Shown here piece after piece: positions 46,198 to 53,318 of a DNA stretch of 64,000 bases (positions within the stretch are counted from its first letter, which is position 1; every line of letters starts with the position of its first letter). Source of the DNA: Qipengyuania sphaerica (GTDB lineage Bacteria; Pseudomonadota; Alphaproteobacteria; Sphingomonadales; Sphingomonadaceae); NCBI RefSeq assembly GCF_019711595.1, contig NZ_JAIGNR010000002.1:62001-126000 (forward strand), read 5' to 3'. Under the pieces are notes generated by a model. That model did no database searches, had not been told where the DNA came from, and saw only the letters and a program-made list of their open reading frames with translations. Both the position numbers and the translations under genes were made by a program.

Positions 46198-46209
46198 ACT
46201 TATGTAAGT
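46198..46209. promoter_or_regulatory. Likely TetR operator in the divergent promoter
   Basis: ACTTATGTAAGT is a perfect 12-bp palindrome. A second GTAAGT lies at 46230-46235. A TTGACA hexamer at 46194-46199 overlaps its left arm, so repressor binding would block a -35 box. Confidence 0.6.
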
Positions 46210-46252
46210 AAGCACTACTGACAACAGTGTAAGTTAATTCCGGAGCCGGCAC

Positions 46253-47131
46253 ATGAACGCCCCCGTCAAAATCGACACCCCCACCCAGACCAAGGCGCCG
46301 ACCCCGGCAGACCTGACCATCACCGTGCGCGACGAGCGCTTCAACCGCGGCACCACGCCGCGGCGCTGGTGGGCGGGCGAGCCCTTCGGCACTGCCTGGC
46401 ACAATGCGCTTTCCGCAACCTTCCCGCGCGGCGAGGCCTTTTTCATCGAAGCCGTGAAGGCGCATCGCGAAGGCGCCGACCCTCGCCTTGAGGCGGAAAT
46501 CCGCGCCTTCGTGAAACAGGAAATCAACCACACGCGCGAGCATATCGCCTTCAACCGCCTCGCCGAGGATGCGGGCTACGACATCAAGGCGATCGACCTG
46601 CGCGTGAAGGAACTGCTCGAACTGACCAAGGGCCGTCCGGCCATCGCCAATCTCGCGGTGACCATGGCGCTCGAGCATTATACCGCGATGATGGCGGCCG
46701 AATTCCTCGCCAATCCCGAACATTTCAAGGATGCCGATGCCGAAGTGCGCGACATGTGGCGCTGGCACGCGGCCGAGGAAATCGAGCACAAGGGCGTCGC
46801 CTTCGACACCTGGAACCACGCCACCCGCGACTGGACCGACGGCAAGCGTTGGCGCGTTCGCAGCCTCGTGATGCTCACCGTGACCGCACGCTTCTTCAAG
46901 AACCGTTGGTACGATTCGCTCGAACTGCTGGCCCAGGACGGTATCACCGGCTGGAAGGCGCGCTGGGGCCTGTTCAAGTACCTCACCGTTTCGCCGGGCG
47001 TGGTGCGCCGGATCTTCCCGGCATGGCTCGCCTACTTCAAGCCGGGATTCCACCCGTGGGATCACGACGATCGCGAGCTGATCAAGATTTACGAAGGCGA
47101 TTTCGAAGCCGCGCTGATGCCGGCCGAATAA
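46253..47131 (+). CDS. Predicted metal-dependent hydrolase (PF10118/COG3687)
   Basis: A 292-residue protein of helical, ferritin-like character. Acid and His residues form a metal-site pattern: EINHTREHIAF, ALEHYTAMMAAE, and HAAEEIEHKGVAFD. The family is annotated as a metal-dependent hydrolase, but the reaction is not established. GTAP near the start is disordered and Pro/Thr-rich. The TetR gene diverges from it across a palindrome, suggesting it is inducible by the TetR ligand. A strong terminator follows. Confidence 0.83.
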   Translation: MNAPVKIDTPTQTKAPTPADLTITVRDERFNRGTTPRRWWAGEPFGTAWHNALSATFPRGEAFFIEAVKAHREGADPRLEAEIRAFVKQEINHTREHIAFNRLAEDAGYDIKAIDLRVKELLELTKGRPAIANLAVTMALEHYTAMMAAEFLANPEHFKDADAEVRDMWRWHAAEEIEHKGVAFDTWNHATRDWTDGKRWRVRSLVMLTVTARFFKNRWYDSLELLAQDGITGWKARWGLFKYLTVSPGVVRRIFPAWLAYFKPGFHPWDHDDRELIKIYEGDFEAALMPAE

Positions 47132-47155
47132 TCCCGAGATATCGGGTCGCAAGGG

Positions 47156-47190
47156 AAAGGCCCCGCGAGCGTATCGCGGGGCCTTTCTTG
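47156..47190. terminator. Bidirectional terminator between PF10118 and GNAT genes
   Basis: AAAGGCCCCGCGA (47156-47168) pairs with 47174-47186 in a perfect 13-bp stem around GCGTA, followed by CTTG on the plus side and preceded by A-rich sequence that gives CTTTCCC on the minus side. It sits between converging genes. Confidence 0.88.
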
Positions 47191-47195
47191 TTGGG

Positions 47196-47735
47196 TCAGG
47201 CTGCTTGGAGGCCGACCTGCCCATCGGCTTCGAGGTCGAGGCCGTACATCACGCAATCGGCTTTTTCGCCGCGTCCGCAGCTGTGCCGCGGCGCGACCTT
47301 GCCCGTCGGCTGGAAACCCAGCTTGCGCAGGACCTTCCCCGAAGCCGGATTGTCGGTGAAATGGCCGGCACTCATGCGGTTATGGCCGAGCAACTTGGCG
47401 ATTTCGAGGACACCGCGTCCCGCCTCGGTGGCGAATCCACGCCCCCAATAGGGCCGAGCGATCCAGTAGCCGAGCTCGGTTGCATCCTCACCGGGATCGA
47501 TCCCGATGCAACCGATCAGGTGCGAGCCTTCGGGCGTCGGCAGGGTAATCAGGAAGACCGGATAGCGCGGATCCTGTGTACGCATGACGAAATCGCTGGC
47601 GTGTTCAGGGAGGTAAGGCCACGGCGCGCGGGCAAGATTGCGGACGACGCCCTGGTCGGCGATTGAGCCAAACAGCGCTTCTGCATCTTCGGGCCAGGCA
47701 GGCCGCAACAGCAGCCTCTCGGTGACATGGAACAT
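47196..47735 (-). CDS. GNAT-family N-acetyltransferase (RimJ-like)
   Basis: A 179-residue acetyltransferase that uses acetyl-CoA. The CoA-binding motif is ARPYWGRGFATEAGRGVLEIA (pyrophosphate loop GRGFATEA). The N-terminus FHVTERLLLRPAWPEDAEAL is typical of the RimJ/RimL group. It could acetylate a protein N-terminus or a small amine. ATG at 47735 has GGGGAG about 9 bases upstream. It stands alone, convergent with the PF10118 gene. Confidence 0.87.
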   Translation of the reverse strand: MFHVTERLLLRPAWPEDAEALFGSIADQGVVRNLARAPWPYLPEHASDFVMRTQDPRYPVFLITLPTPEGSHLIGCIGIDPGEDATELGYWIARPYWGRGFATEAGRGVLEIAKLLGHNRMSAGHFTDNPASGKVLRKLGFQPTGKVAPRHSCGRGEKADCVMYGLDLEADGQVGLQAA

Positions 47736-47839
47736 CGGTATTCTCCCCGTTGGGTCCACGCTCCGGGCTCCTAGGCCGGACGCGTGACGATTTCGTGGCG
47801 ACGTAACAAAATTGCGTCGAATGGAGAGGGAGAAACGAC

Positions 47840-47872
47840 AAGAGGGAGACGGGTCGGCCCCATCTCCCTCTT
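47840..47872 (-). terminator. Hairpin terminator after rplU-rpmA
   Basis: AAGAGGGAGA (47840-47849) pairs with TCTCCCTCTT (47863-47872), a 10-bp stem with a 13-base loop, about 70 bases past the rpmA stop on the minus strand. It is followed on that strand by GTCGTTT. Confidence 0.65.
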
Positions 47873-47939
47873 CGTCTGCCGGATCGTTAGCCCGGCTGGG
47901 ACCGTCTCGTCTGGACGATCCCGTTATCGGAGCGTCCGG

Positions 47940-48209
47940 TTATTCGGCGGCTTCTGCCATTTGGTCGACCGATACGTATTTGCGGCCGAGCTTGCCCGAG
48001 TGGAATCGGACGACGCCGTCGGTAAGCGCGAACAGCGTGTGGTCCTTGCCCATGCCTACGTTGACGGCCGGGTAGAACTTGGTGCCGCGCTGACGCACGA
48101 TAATGTTGCCGGCGACGACGTTTTCGCTGCCGAACTTCTTCACGCCAAGACGACGACCGGCCGAATCACGACCGTTACGCGATGAACCGCCTGCTTTTTT
48201 ATGTGCCAT
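47940..48209 (-). CDS. rpmA: 50S ribosomal protein L27
   Basis: An 89-residue ribosomal protein near the peptidyl transferase centre. The N-terminus [20 protein letters not shown] is the conserved flexible tail, with no Firmicutes-type cleavage extension. GRKYVSVDQ ends the core. It follows rplU by 12 bases in the usual L21-L27 operon. Confidence 0.98.
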   Translation of the reverse strand: MAHKKAGGSSRNGRDSAGRRLGVKKFGSENVVAGNIIVRQRGTKFYPAVNVGMGKDHTLFALTDGVVRFHSGKLGRKYVSVDQMAEAAE

Positions 48210-48221
48210 GGTTCGCGCTCC

Positions 48222-48725
48222 TTACTTCTTGGCTTCGGTCTTCTTGGCTGCAGCCTTCTTGGGCGCGGCCTTCTTTGCGGGTGCCTTCTTGGCTGCAGCT
48301 TCCTTCTTGGGAGCAGCCTTCTTGGCAGGTGCCTTCTTCTCGGCGGCTTCCTTCTTCGGAGCAGCCTTCTTCTCTTCGGCCTTCGGAGCGGCTTCCTTCT
48401 TCGGAGCTGCCTTCTTCTCGGCCTTCGAATCGCCAACCGCGGTGATGCGCAGCAGGGTCATCTGCTGGCGGTGACCGTTCTTGCGGCGATAGTTGTGGCG
48501 GCGGCGCTTTTTGAAGACCGTAACCTTCTCGCTCTTCGCCTGTGCGATGATTTCGGCCGACACGGTCGTCTTCGCAGCGTCGGCGAGCTTGTCGCCTTCG
48601 CCTGCGAGCAGGACGTCGCCCAGCGTGATGGTGTCACCGGCTTCGCCAGCCAGCTTCTCAACCGCGATCTTGTCTCCGGCGGCAACCCGGTATTGCTTGC
48701 CGCCCGTGCGCACTACTGCGAACAT
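48222..48725 (-). CDS. rplU: 50S ribosomal protein L21 with a Lys/Ala-rich tail
   Basis: A 167-residue protein. The first 101 residues are a normal L21 ([18 protein letters not shown], then [20 protein letters not shown]). The last 66 are an added tail of [10 protein letters not shown] and [12 protein letters not shown] units, like histone H1 C-termini. Typical L21 is about 103 residues. Extended tails occur in some sphingomonads. The extra charge may bind rRNA or DNA, but function is unknown. rpmA follows in the same operon. The repeats are coded almost only by Lys, Ala, Glu and Pro codons. Confidence 0.97.
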   Translation of the reverse strand: MFAVVRTGGKQYRVAAGDKIAVEKLAGEAGDTITLGDVLLAGEGDKLADAAKTTVSAEIIAQAKSEKVTVFKKRRRHNYRRKNGHRQQMTLLRITAVGDSKAEKKAAPKKEAAPKAEEKKAAPKKEAAEKKAPAKKAAPKKEAAAKKAPAKKAAPKKAAAKKTEAKK

Positions 48726-48820
48726 GGTACGTATCTCTCGTTCAAATTGCTGTGCCGCATCCTTGCGAATCTACGGCGCGCCCGTCGACCCGCTGGTGTG
48801 CGGGCCCGGAAAGAAGCGTG

Positions 48821-48849
48821 CCGTTAGGCGAAACCCTGCCCCAAGTCAA
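48821..48849 (-). promoter_or_regulatory. Promoter for rplU-rpmA
   Basis: On the minus strand, TTGACT (48849-48844), a 17-base spacer, then TAACGG (48826-48821). About 95 bases of leader precede the rplU start. Proposed by eye. Confidence 0.5.
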
Positions 48850-48915
48850 CGCCGAAGCATGCGCTTTTTTGGCATTCACGCTGGAACGTGGCGGGCACCA
48901 TGCTATGTGGCCCGC

Positions 48916-49434
48916 ATGCCGCGCTTTGCAAGACTTTCCGCCTCCGCGACACTCGCCGCCATGCTGGGCGCCTGCGCCACGCCGCAGGGCGACTATCCCT
49001 CACTCGCAATCCGCGATGCCGAGCGCGCCGAGGGGCAATTCGAAACGGGCGAGCCTGCGCGGCTCGACGTTCCGCCGGTCGAGGTCGACCTGACGGGCGG
49101 TCTCGATGCGCGCCTGACTTCGCTGGTTTCGGCGGCGCGAGAGGCCCATGAGGAGTTCGTCAGCGTCCAGCCAAGGGCCACGCAGCTGGTATCTGCCGCG
49201 AGCGGCAGCGCGGTGGGAAGCGACAGCTGGGCTGCCGCGCAGGTGGCGCTGGCCGAACTCGATTCGGCGCGCAGTCGTGCTGCGGTGCCATTGGGCGATC
49301 TCGACATGCTTTATACCGCGGCGCGCGTTGCCGCAGAGGATGCATCGGCAATCGAGGCGGCGCGCGATGCGGTTGTTGCACTGGTGGGCGAAGAGGACGC
49401 CGCGCTTGAGGCCTTGCGCGGAAAGATCCGATGA
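48916..49434 (+). CDS. Small lipoprotein coupled to fnrL
   Basis: A 172-residue exported protein with a lipobox LGAC (Cys20 region of MPRFARLSASATLAAMLGAC). The mature part is acidic and helical (VSAAREAHEEFVSV, AAQVALAELDSARSRAA), with no known motif. It is probably an outer-membrane lipoprotein of unknown function. The ATG at 48916 is just upstream of the signal. Its stop overlaps the fnrL start (ATGA), so the two are translationally coupled. Similar helical lipoproteins sit before fnrL-like genes in relatives, as far as I recall. Confidence 0.82.
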   Translation: MPRFARLSASATLAAMLGACATPQGDYPSLAIRDAERAEGQFETGEPARLDVPPVEVDLTGGLDARLTSLVSAAREAHEEFVSVQPRATQLVSAASGSAVGSDSWAAAQVALAELDSARSRAAVPLGDLDMLYTAARVAAEDASAIEAARDAVVALVGEEDAALEALRGKIR

Positions 49435-50111
49435 GCCTTGCCTGTTCCGTCTGCCCGGTGCGCGACCGCGCAGCCTGTGCCGTCCTCGACGAGGCCGAGC
49501 GTGACGAACTGGCCAAGGCCGGCCGAACGCGAAAACTGACCAAGGGCGAGACCCTGTTTGCCGCCGGAGAAAGCGAGGCGGCCTGCGCCACCTTGAAGAG
49601 CGGCGCACTCAAGATCACTTCCACCGATGTCGACGGCCGCGAGCGCATCCTGTCGCTGGTGCACCCGTCGGGCTTTGTCGGCGAGATGTTCGGGCCTTAT
49701 ATGCGCCACGACGTGGTCGCACTGGGCGACGCCGAATTGTGCGTGTTTTCCGGACCCGCCTTTGCCGATGCTATCGAGAAATACCCCCGGTTGGGCCAGG
49801 CGCTGCTGCGCCGCACGCAGGAAGACCTTTTCGCCAGCCGCGAACTGCTTGCGCTTACCGGCAACGCCTCAGCCGAACAGCGGGTCTCAGGGGCTTTGCT
49901 GTCGATGGCCCGTGCCGCGAGCGATTCGCCCTGTCACCCGGCCATGCAGTTCGACCTTCCGCTGTCCCGCGGTGAAATGGCCGATATGCTCGGCCTCACC
50001 ATCGAGACGGTCAGCCGGATGCTGACAAGGTTCGAGAAGGACGGCGCGATCAAGCGCAACGGAAAGCGCGGGATCGAACTGGTCGACCCCGCGCTGCTCC
50101 CCCAAAACTGA
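49431..50111 (+). CDS. fnrL: Oxygen-sensing regulator FnrL
   Basis: A 226-residue Crp/FNR protein with the cysteines of an oxygen-labile 4Fe-4S cluster: C5-x2-C8-x7-C16 at the N-terminus and Cys104 in AELCVFSG. That spacing is the alphaproteobacterial FnrL/FnrN type. The recognition helix reads IETVSRMLTRF, with the FNR E-x2-S-R contacts. Under low oxygen it should dimerise and bind TTGAT-N4-ATCAA boxes, three of which are in this window. Its start overlaps the upstream lipoprotein's stop by 4 bases. The next gene converges 6 bases later. Confidence 0.95.
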   Translation: MSLACSVCPVRDRAACAVLDEAERDELAKAGRTRKLTKGETLFAAGESEAACATLKSGALKITSTDVDGRERILSLVHPSGFVGEMFGPYMRHDVVALGDAELCVFSGPAFADAIEKYPRLGQALLRRTQEDLFASRELLALTGNASAEQRVSGALLSMARAASDSPCHPAMQFDLPLSRGEMADMLGLTIETVSRMLTRFEKDGAIKRNGKRGIELVDPALLPQN

Positions 50112-50117
50112 AATAGG

Positions 50118-50543
50118 TCAGCGGACCAGCATTGCCACGGTAACCGCTGCAATACCCCAGCAAAACACGATCGCGGGCAGCAGCAGCATCTGCACGGCTG
50201 CATCTTTCGCGCTCACGCGGCCGGTGTAGGTGGCAACGCCCTCGTTGCGCAGCCCGGCCCAGCTCTTCTGCTTCGAGCGCGAGGCAGGCTCGAGCTTGGT
50301 CCAGATCGCGGGAATTGCGAAGCCTGCAACGATGAAGAACGCAAAAATCGTCATCGGGATGATCAGGCCGGGCGTCGAAAGGCCGGTTGCCATGACTGCG
50401 AGGAAGCCGAGGTAGAGCGCGACGGTCGCACCATAAAGCGCCTTGGGTAGCTCGAACGTACGGTCGACTTCGTGGCCCTTGCGCGGCGCGGCGACGATTG
50501 CGGCCTGCTCGGCAACGAGTTCGCGGGTAAGATGCTTCGACAT
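50118..50543 (-). CDS. Three-helix membrane protein with an FNR box, unknown function
   Basis: A 141-residue protein. A charged, cytoplasmic N-terminus (residues 1-30) precedes three membrane helices (about 37-58, 62-86, 114-138), with a basic loop containing RSKQKSWAGLRNEG. No cofactor motif. AAAGGAGA lies 6 bases before the ATG. A perfect FNR box lies 51-64 bases upstream, so it should be switched on by low oxygen. It is convergent with fnrL. I do not recognise the family. Confidence 0.8.
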   Translation of the reverse strand: MSKHLTRELVAEQAAIVAAPRKGHEVDRTFELPKALYGATVALYLGFLAVMATGLSTPGLIIPMTIFAFFIVAGFAIPAIWTKLEPASRSKQKSWAGLRNEGVATYTGRVSAKDAAVQMLLLPAIVFCWGIAAVTVAMLVR

Positions 50544-50593
50544 GACGATCTCCTTTGTTGGAGACCTTTTGCGGCAGGGGCCGCTGCGCTTCC

Positions 50594-50607
50594 TTGATCG
50601 AAATCAA
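50594..50607. promoter_or_regulatory. Perfect FNR box before the unknown membrane protein
   Basis: TTGATCGAAATCAA, matching TTGAT-N4-ATCAA at all ten defined positions. It lies 51 bases upstream of the membrane-protein start and 11 bases past the moaE stop. Confidence 0.88.
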
Positions 50608-50617
50608 ATCCTGCGGA

Positions 50618-51085
50618 TTATTTCCACCTCGCGAGGTCCGCATGGTCTGCATCGCGCGGTTCGATCCAGTGCCAGCCGTCGGCGCGCTTCTCGCGTTTCC
50701 AGAACCACGCGGCGGACTTGAGGTGGTCCATCAGGAAGTCGGCCGCCTCGAAGGCATTGCGGCGATGGCGTGAGGCTGCGGCGACGAGGACGATCGCCTC
50801 GCCCGGGGTCATCACGCCCACCCGGTGCCAGACGAGCGCGCCGTCGAGTTCGAACCGGGCAAGCGCATCCTGCGCGAGACTTTCCATACCCGGCTGCGTC
50901 AGCGGCTCATAATGCGTCAGTTCGAGCGCTTTCACGCCGCCATCGGGCCGTACCTTGCCAAGAAAGGACACCACACCTCCCGCCTGCTCGTGCGCAGCGT
51001 TGAATGCCGCCAGCGCCTCTCCCACCGAAAGCCCCTTGTCGAGCAACCGCACATCGAGCGGCGTGGAGATGCTGAGCCTAGCCAC
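50618..51085 (-). CDS. moaE: Molybdopterin synthase catalytic subunit MoaE
   Basis: The larger subunit that adds dithiolene sulfur to precursor Z. The 155-residue protein shows GGVVSFLGKVRPDGG, ALELTHYEPL, WHRVGVMTPGEAIVLVAAASRHR and the catalytic-lysine segment FLMDHLKSAAWFWKRE. The start is probably GTG at 51085, overlapping the moaD stop by 8 bases; the ATG further up lies inside moaD. It is the last gene of a folB-orf-moaD-moaE set. Confidence 0.95.
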   Translation of the reverse strand: MARLSISTPLDVRLLDKGLSVGEALAAFNAAHEQAGGVVSFLGKVRPDGGVKALELTHYEPLTQPGMESLAQDALARFELDGALVWHRVGVMTPGEAIVLVAAASRHRRNAFEAADFLMDHLKSAAWFWKREKRADGWHWIEPRDADHADLARWK

Positions 51086-51320
51086 CGCTGACCGGGGGCA
51101 GCAGCGCCACTTCGTCACCGTCTTCGGCATACAGGCTGCGTTTGTCCGCGAGCACCTTCCCCTTGCAGGCCAGGTTGACGCGCTCCTGATCGAGCTGCTC
51201 GGCGACTTCCGGCCCGACGGCCTTCAACAACCCGTTCCAGTCGAGCGGAGCTTCGACCTGACGCTCTGTTTCGCCCGCAAGGTCACGCAGGGGACCGAGG
51301 AACAGGATTGTGACGCTCAC
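51078..51320 (-). CDS. moaD: Molybdopterin synthase sulfur carrier MoaD
   Basis: An 80-residue ubiquitin-fold protein that carries sulfur as a C-terminal thiocarboxylate. The C-terminus PPVSGG ends in the required Gly-Gly. DGDEVALLPPV is the usual last strand. Start GTG at 51320 overlaps the previous stop (GTGA). Its stop overlaps moaE. Confidence 0.95.
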   Translation of the reverse strand: MSVTILFLGPLRDLAGETERQVEAPLDWNGLLKAVGPEVAEQLDQERVNLACKGKVLADKRSLYAEDGDEVALLPPVSGG

Positions 51321-51622
51321 TGCGCTGCCTCGAGATATTGCCCCGTGATGCCGGGTGCCTTGGCGAGATAGGCCTCGATCGCATCGAGCGCATCGCCCTC
51401 TCCCGCAACCAGGTTTACTCGCTGCGGCGCGTGCTTTCGGGCTAGCATGGCGGCGGCCGCCTTGCGCCATTCGCCGTGGGTGTGGTCGGTGGGTTCTAGC
51501 GTGACCATCACGTCCTGACCCTCGCCCAGCGCGCGTTCGATCGGGTCCGTCCAGTTCTGGTGGAACAGCCCCGCCGCGCCCAGCGGGTCTTCCGGCAGGC
51601 CTTCGACCTCGATCCGTTTCAT
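51317..51622 (-). CDS. Conserved small protein between folB and moaD, unknown
   Basis: A 101-residue, soluble, alpha/beta-looking protein (IEVEGLPEDPLGAAGLFHQNW, DVMVTLEPTDHTHGEWRKAAA, RVNLVAGEGDALDAIEAYLAK). It has a Rossmann-like or ferredoxin-like pattern but no catalytic motif I can name. The His in TDHTHGEW may matter. It overlaps folB upstream and moaD downstream by 4 bases each, so it is tightly tied to these cofactor genes. Confidence 0.82.
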   Translation of the reverse strand: MKRIEVEGLPEDPLGAAGLFHQNWTDPIERALGEGQDVMVTLEPTDHTHGEWRKAAAAMLARKHAPQRVNLVAGEGDALDAIEAYLAKAPGITGQYLEAAQ

Positions 51623-51993
51623 TCGCGCCGCTCGCGGTGGAGCGTGATGCCGATCTTCTCGTCCGCCTCGGCAATCGCCAGCTTTACGATCTTCACCGTC
51701 ACCGCCTCGACACGGCTATCCTGCAGGAACAACGTTTCGCAAACGTGGTCGGCCACCGCCTCGATCAGCTTGAAATGCACGCCTTCGGGCAGAGCCTCCG
51801 AAGCGGCGAATTTCAGGTCCATGTAATTCTTGGAATCGTCGAGCGAGGTGTCGGGATCGTAATGGCGCAGCGGCTTCATGCGCGCCTGGATTGTGAAGCG
51901 CAGCGGCTGGGGCTTGCCGGTCTCTTCGGAAAAGATGCCGGTGAGCACGTCATGTTCGAAATCTGCGACTTCGAGGATCAGCGAATCGTTCAT
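51619..51993 (-). CDS. folB: Dihydroneopterin aldolase FolB
   Basis: It makes 6-hydroxymethyl-dihydropterin in folate synthesis. The 124-residue protein has the octamer-forming T-fold: LEVADFEHDVLTGIFSEET, the substrate Glu in KLIEAVADHV, and the lysine segment KIVKLAIAEAD. ATG at 51993, 11 bases after the stop of the membrane protein gene. Its stop overlaps the next gene (ATGA). Confidence 0.9.
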   Translation of the reverse strand: MNDSLILEVADFEHDVLTGIFSEETGKPQPLRFTIQARMKPLRHYDPDTSLDDSKNYMDLKFAASEALPEGVHFKLIEAVADHVCETLFLQDSRVEAVTVKIVKLAIAEADEKIGITLHRERRE

Positions 51994-52004
51994 GGGCGCA
52001 GCTT

Positions 52005-52418
52005 CTAGCTTGGCTTTGAGGTTTCGGGCAGGGTCCAGAGCGCGGAAAGCCGCGCGCGATAGGCCCAGACGAGGCCCAGCAGCAGCGCGAACCAGAAGGT
52101 GCCCCAGGGCCAGCTTCCGGTCAGCACAAGGTGGTAGAAGAAGATCACCGTGACGAAGGGGCCCAGCAGCACGAGGCCAAGCGGCGCACTGCGGTGGAAC
52201 AGCGTCGCGAGTCCGCCTGTCACGAAGAAGAAGTACATGAGCGGGCTGATGAAGCCGCTTTCGCGCAGGGCACCCATGAAGGCTTCCGCTTGCGGTGAAC
52301 CGTCGGCTGGCACTTGGATTTCGGGGAATATGCGCGCGGCGAAGAACAGGGCTGCGCTGAACAGGAACCACCCGCCGAGTATCCAGCGCGCGATCTTCAA
52401 TGGCCAGCTATCTTCCAT
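52005..52418 (-). CDS. Four-helix membrane protein (DoxX-like), unknown function
   Basis: A 137-residue protein with four helices (residues 8-28, 58-77, 79-99, 104-122) and a Pro-rich periplasmic segment (EIQVPADGSPQAEAF). It resembles small DoxX-like or DUF proteins of no known role. ATG at 52418. It is upstream of folB by 11 bases and downstream of the methyltransferase by 12, in the same direction, so it is probably within one transcript. Confidence 0.78.
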   Translation of the reverse strand: MEDSWPLKIARWILGGWFLFSAALFFAARIFPEIQVPADGSPQAEAFMGALRESGFISPLMYFFFVTGGLATLFHRSAPLGLVLLGPFVTVIFFYHLVLTGSWPWGTFWFALLLGLVWAYRARLSALWTLPETSKPS

Positions 52419-52430
52419 CGTGTCCCTCCC

Positions 52431-53318
52431 CTAGCGTGACCACCTCGCAAAGATCGCTGTTGGGAGCAAGCGTGCTCCGTCGCCCGCTTCGCGCACCGAG
52501 AGGTCCCCGTGTTCGATCTTTCCGGGCAGGCCTTGGAATACTTCTTCGAGCAGTCCGCCAAGCGCGAGGCTGCTCATGCGCACGGCGTAGACGGTGAGGA
52601 AGAGGAAGCTGCTGTCATCGTCGAGGAGCTGGCGGCAATCGGAGACGAGGCCCGGCAGGCCCTCCTCCAGCCGCCACACCTCGCCATCGGGACCGCGGCC
52701 GAACTTCGGCGGATCCAGGATGATGCCGTCGTAGCGCCGACCGCGCCGGACCTCGCGCGCGGTGTATTTCATCGCGTCTTCGACCAGCCAGCGCACCGGG
52801 CGGTCTTCCAGCCCAGCTAGCGCGGCATTTTCGCGCGCCTGGGCGACTGATTTCTTGCTCGCATCGACATGGGTCACGCGGCCGTATTTGCTCAGCGCCT
52901 GCGTACCGACGCCGGTATAGCCGAAGAGGTTCATTGTCTCGGCATCGGTGCGTCCGTCGAGCTGCTCGCCCATCCAGGTCCAGACCGGGGCCATGTCGGG
53001 GAAAAAGCCGAGATGGCGGAAGGGCGTGCACTGTGCGGTGAAGCGCACCTCCTCGCCCCAGCCGAGCGGCCAGCCGCCTTCCGGCACATCCTTCGCAAAC
53101 TGCCAGCGGCCGCCGCCGTCCTCGTCGCTACCGGGGACGAATTCGCCATGCGCGTCCCAGTTTTCGAGCCGCGGCGACCACATAGCCTGCGGTTCGGGGC
53201 GGATGAAGCGATAGGGTCCGTATTCCTCGAACTTGCGGCCATGGCCGCTGTCGAGCAGGCGATAGCCGTCCCAGCCCTCGCCCACCATCAACACGGGATC
53301 GCGGTGGAGTTCGGCCAT
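52431..53318 (-). CDS. Class I SAM-dependent RNA methyltransferase (RlmI/RlmK-like)
   Basis: A 295-residue methyltransferase. The SAM motif is LFGYTGVGTQALSKYG, then VDASKKSVAQARENAALAGL. The catalytic region is ILDPPKFGRG, typical of the rRNA cytosine or guanine methyltransferases related to RlmI. It lacks the PUA domain of RlmI. ATG at 53318 overlaps the thrC stop by 1 base (TGATG), so it is translated with thrC. Its exact RNA target is unknown. Confidence 0.87.
   Translation of the reverse strand: MAELHRDPVLMVGEGWDGYRLLDSGHGRKFEEYGPYRFIRPEPQAMWSPRLENWDAHGEFVPGSDEDGGGRWQFAKDVPEGGWPLGWGEEVRFTAQCTPFRHLGFFPDMAPVWTWMGEQLDGRTDAETMNLFGYTGVGTQALSKYGRVTHVDASKKSVAQARENAALAGLEDRPVRWLVEDAMKYTAREVRRGRRYDGIILDPPKFGRGPDGEVWRLEEGLPGLVSDCRQLLDDDSSFLFLTVYAVRMSSLALGGLLEEVFQGLPGKIEHGDLSVREAGDGARLLPTAIFARWSR

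Noticed and set aside
48222-48425. Short repeats in rplU considered as a CRISPR-like or satellite array
   Set aside because: The repetition follows the KKAAPKK peptide in frame and has irregular lengths, so it is coding low complexity.
48201-48827. A Leu/Gly-rich plus-strand frame opposite the L21 tail
   Set aside because: It is simply the complement of the Lys/Ala repeats in rplU.
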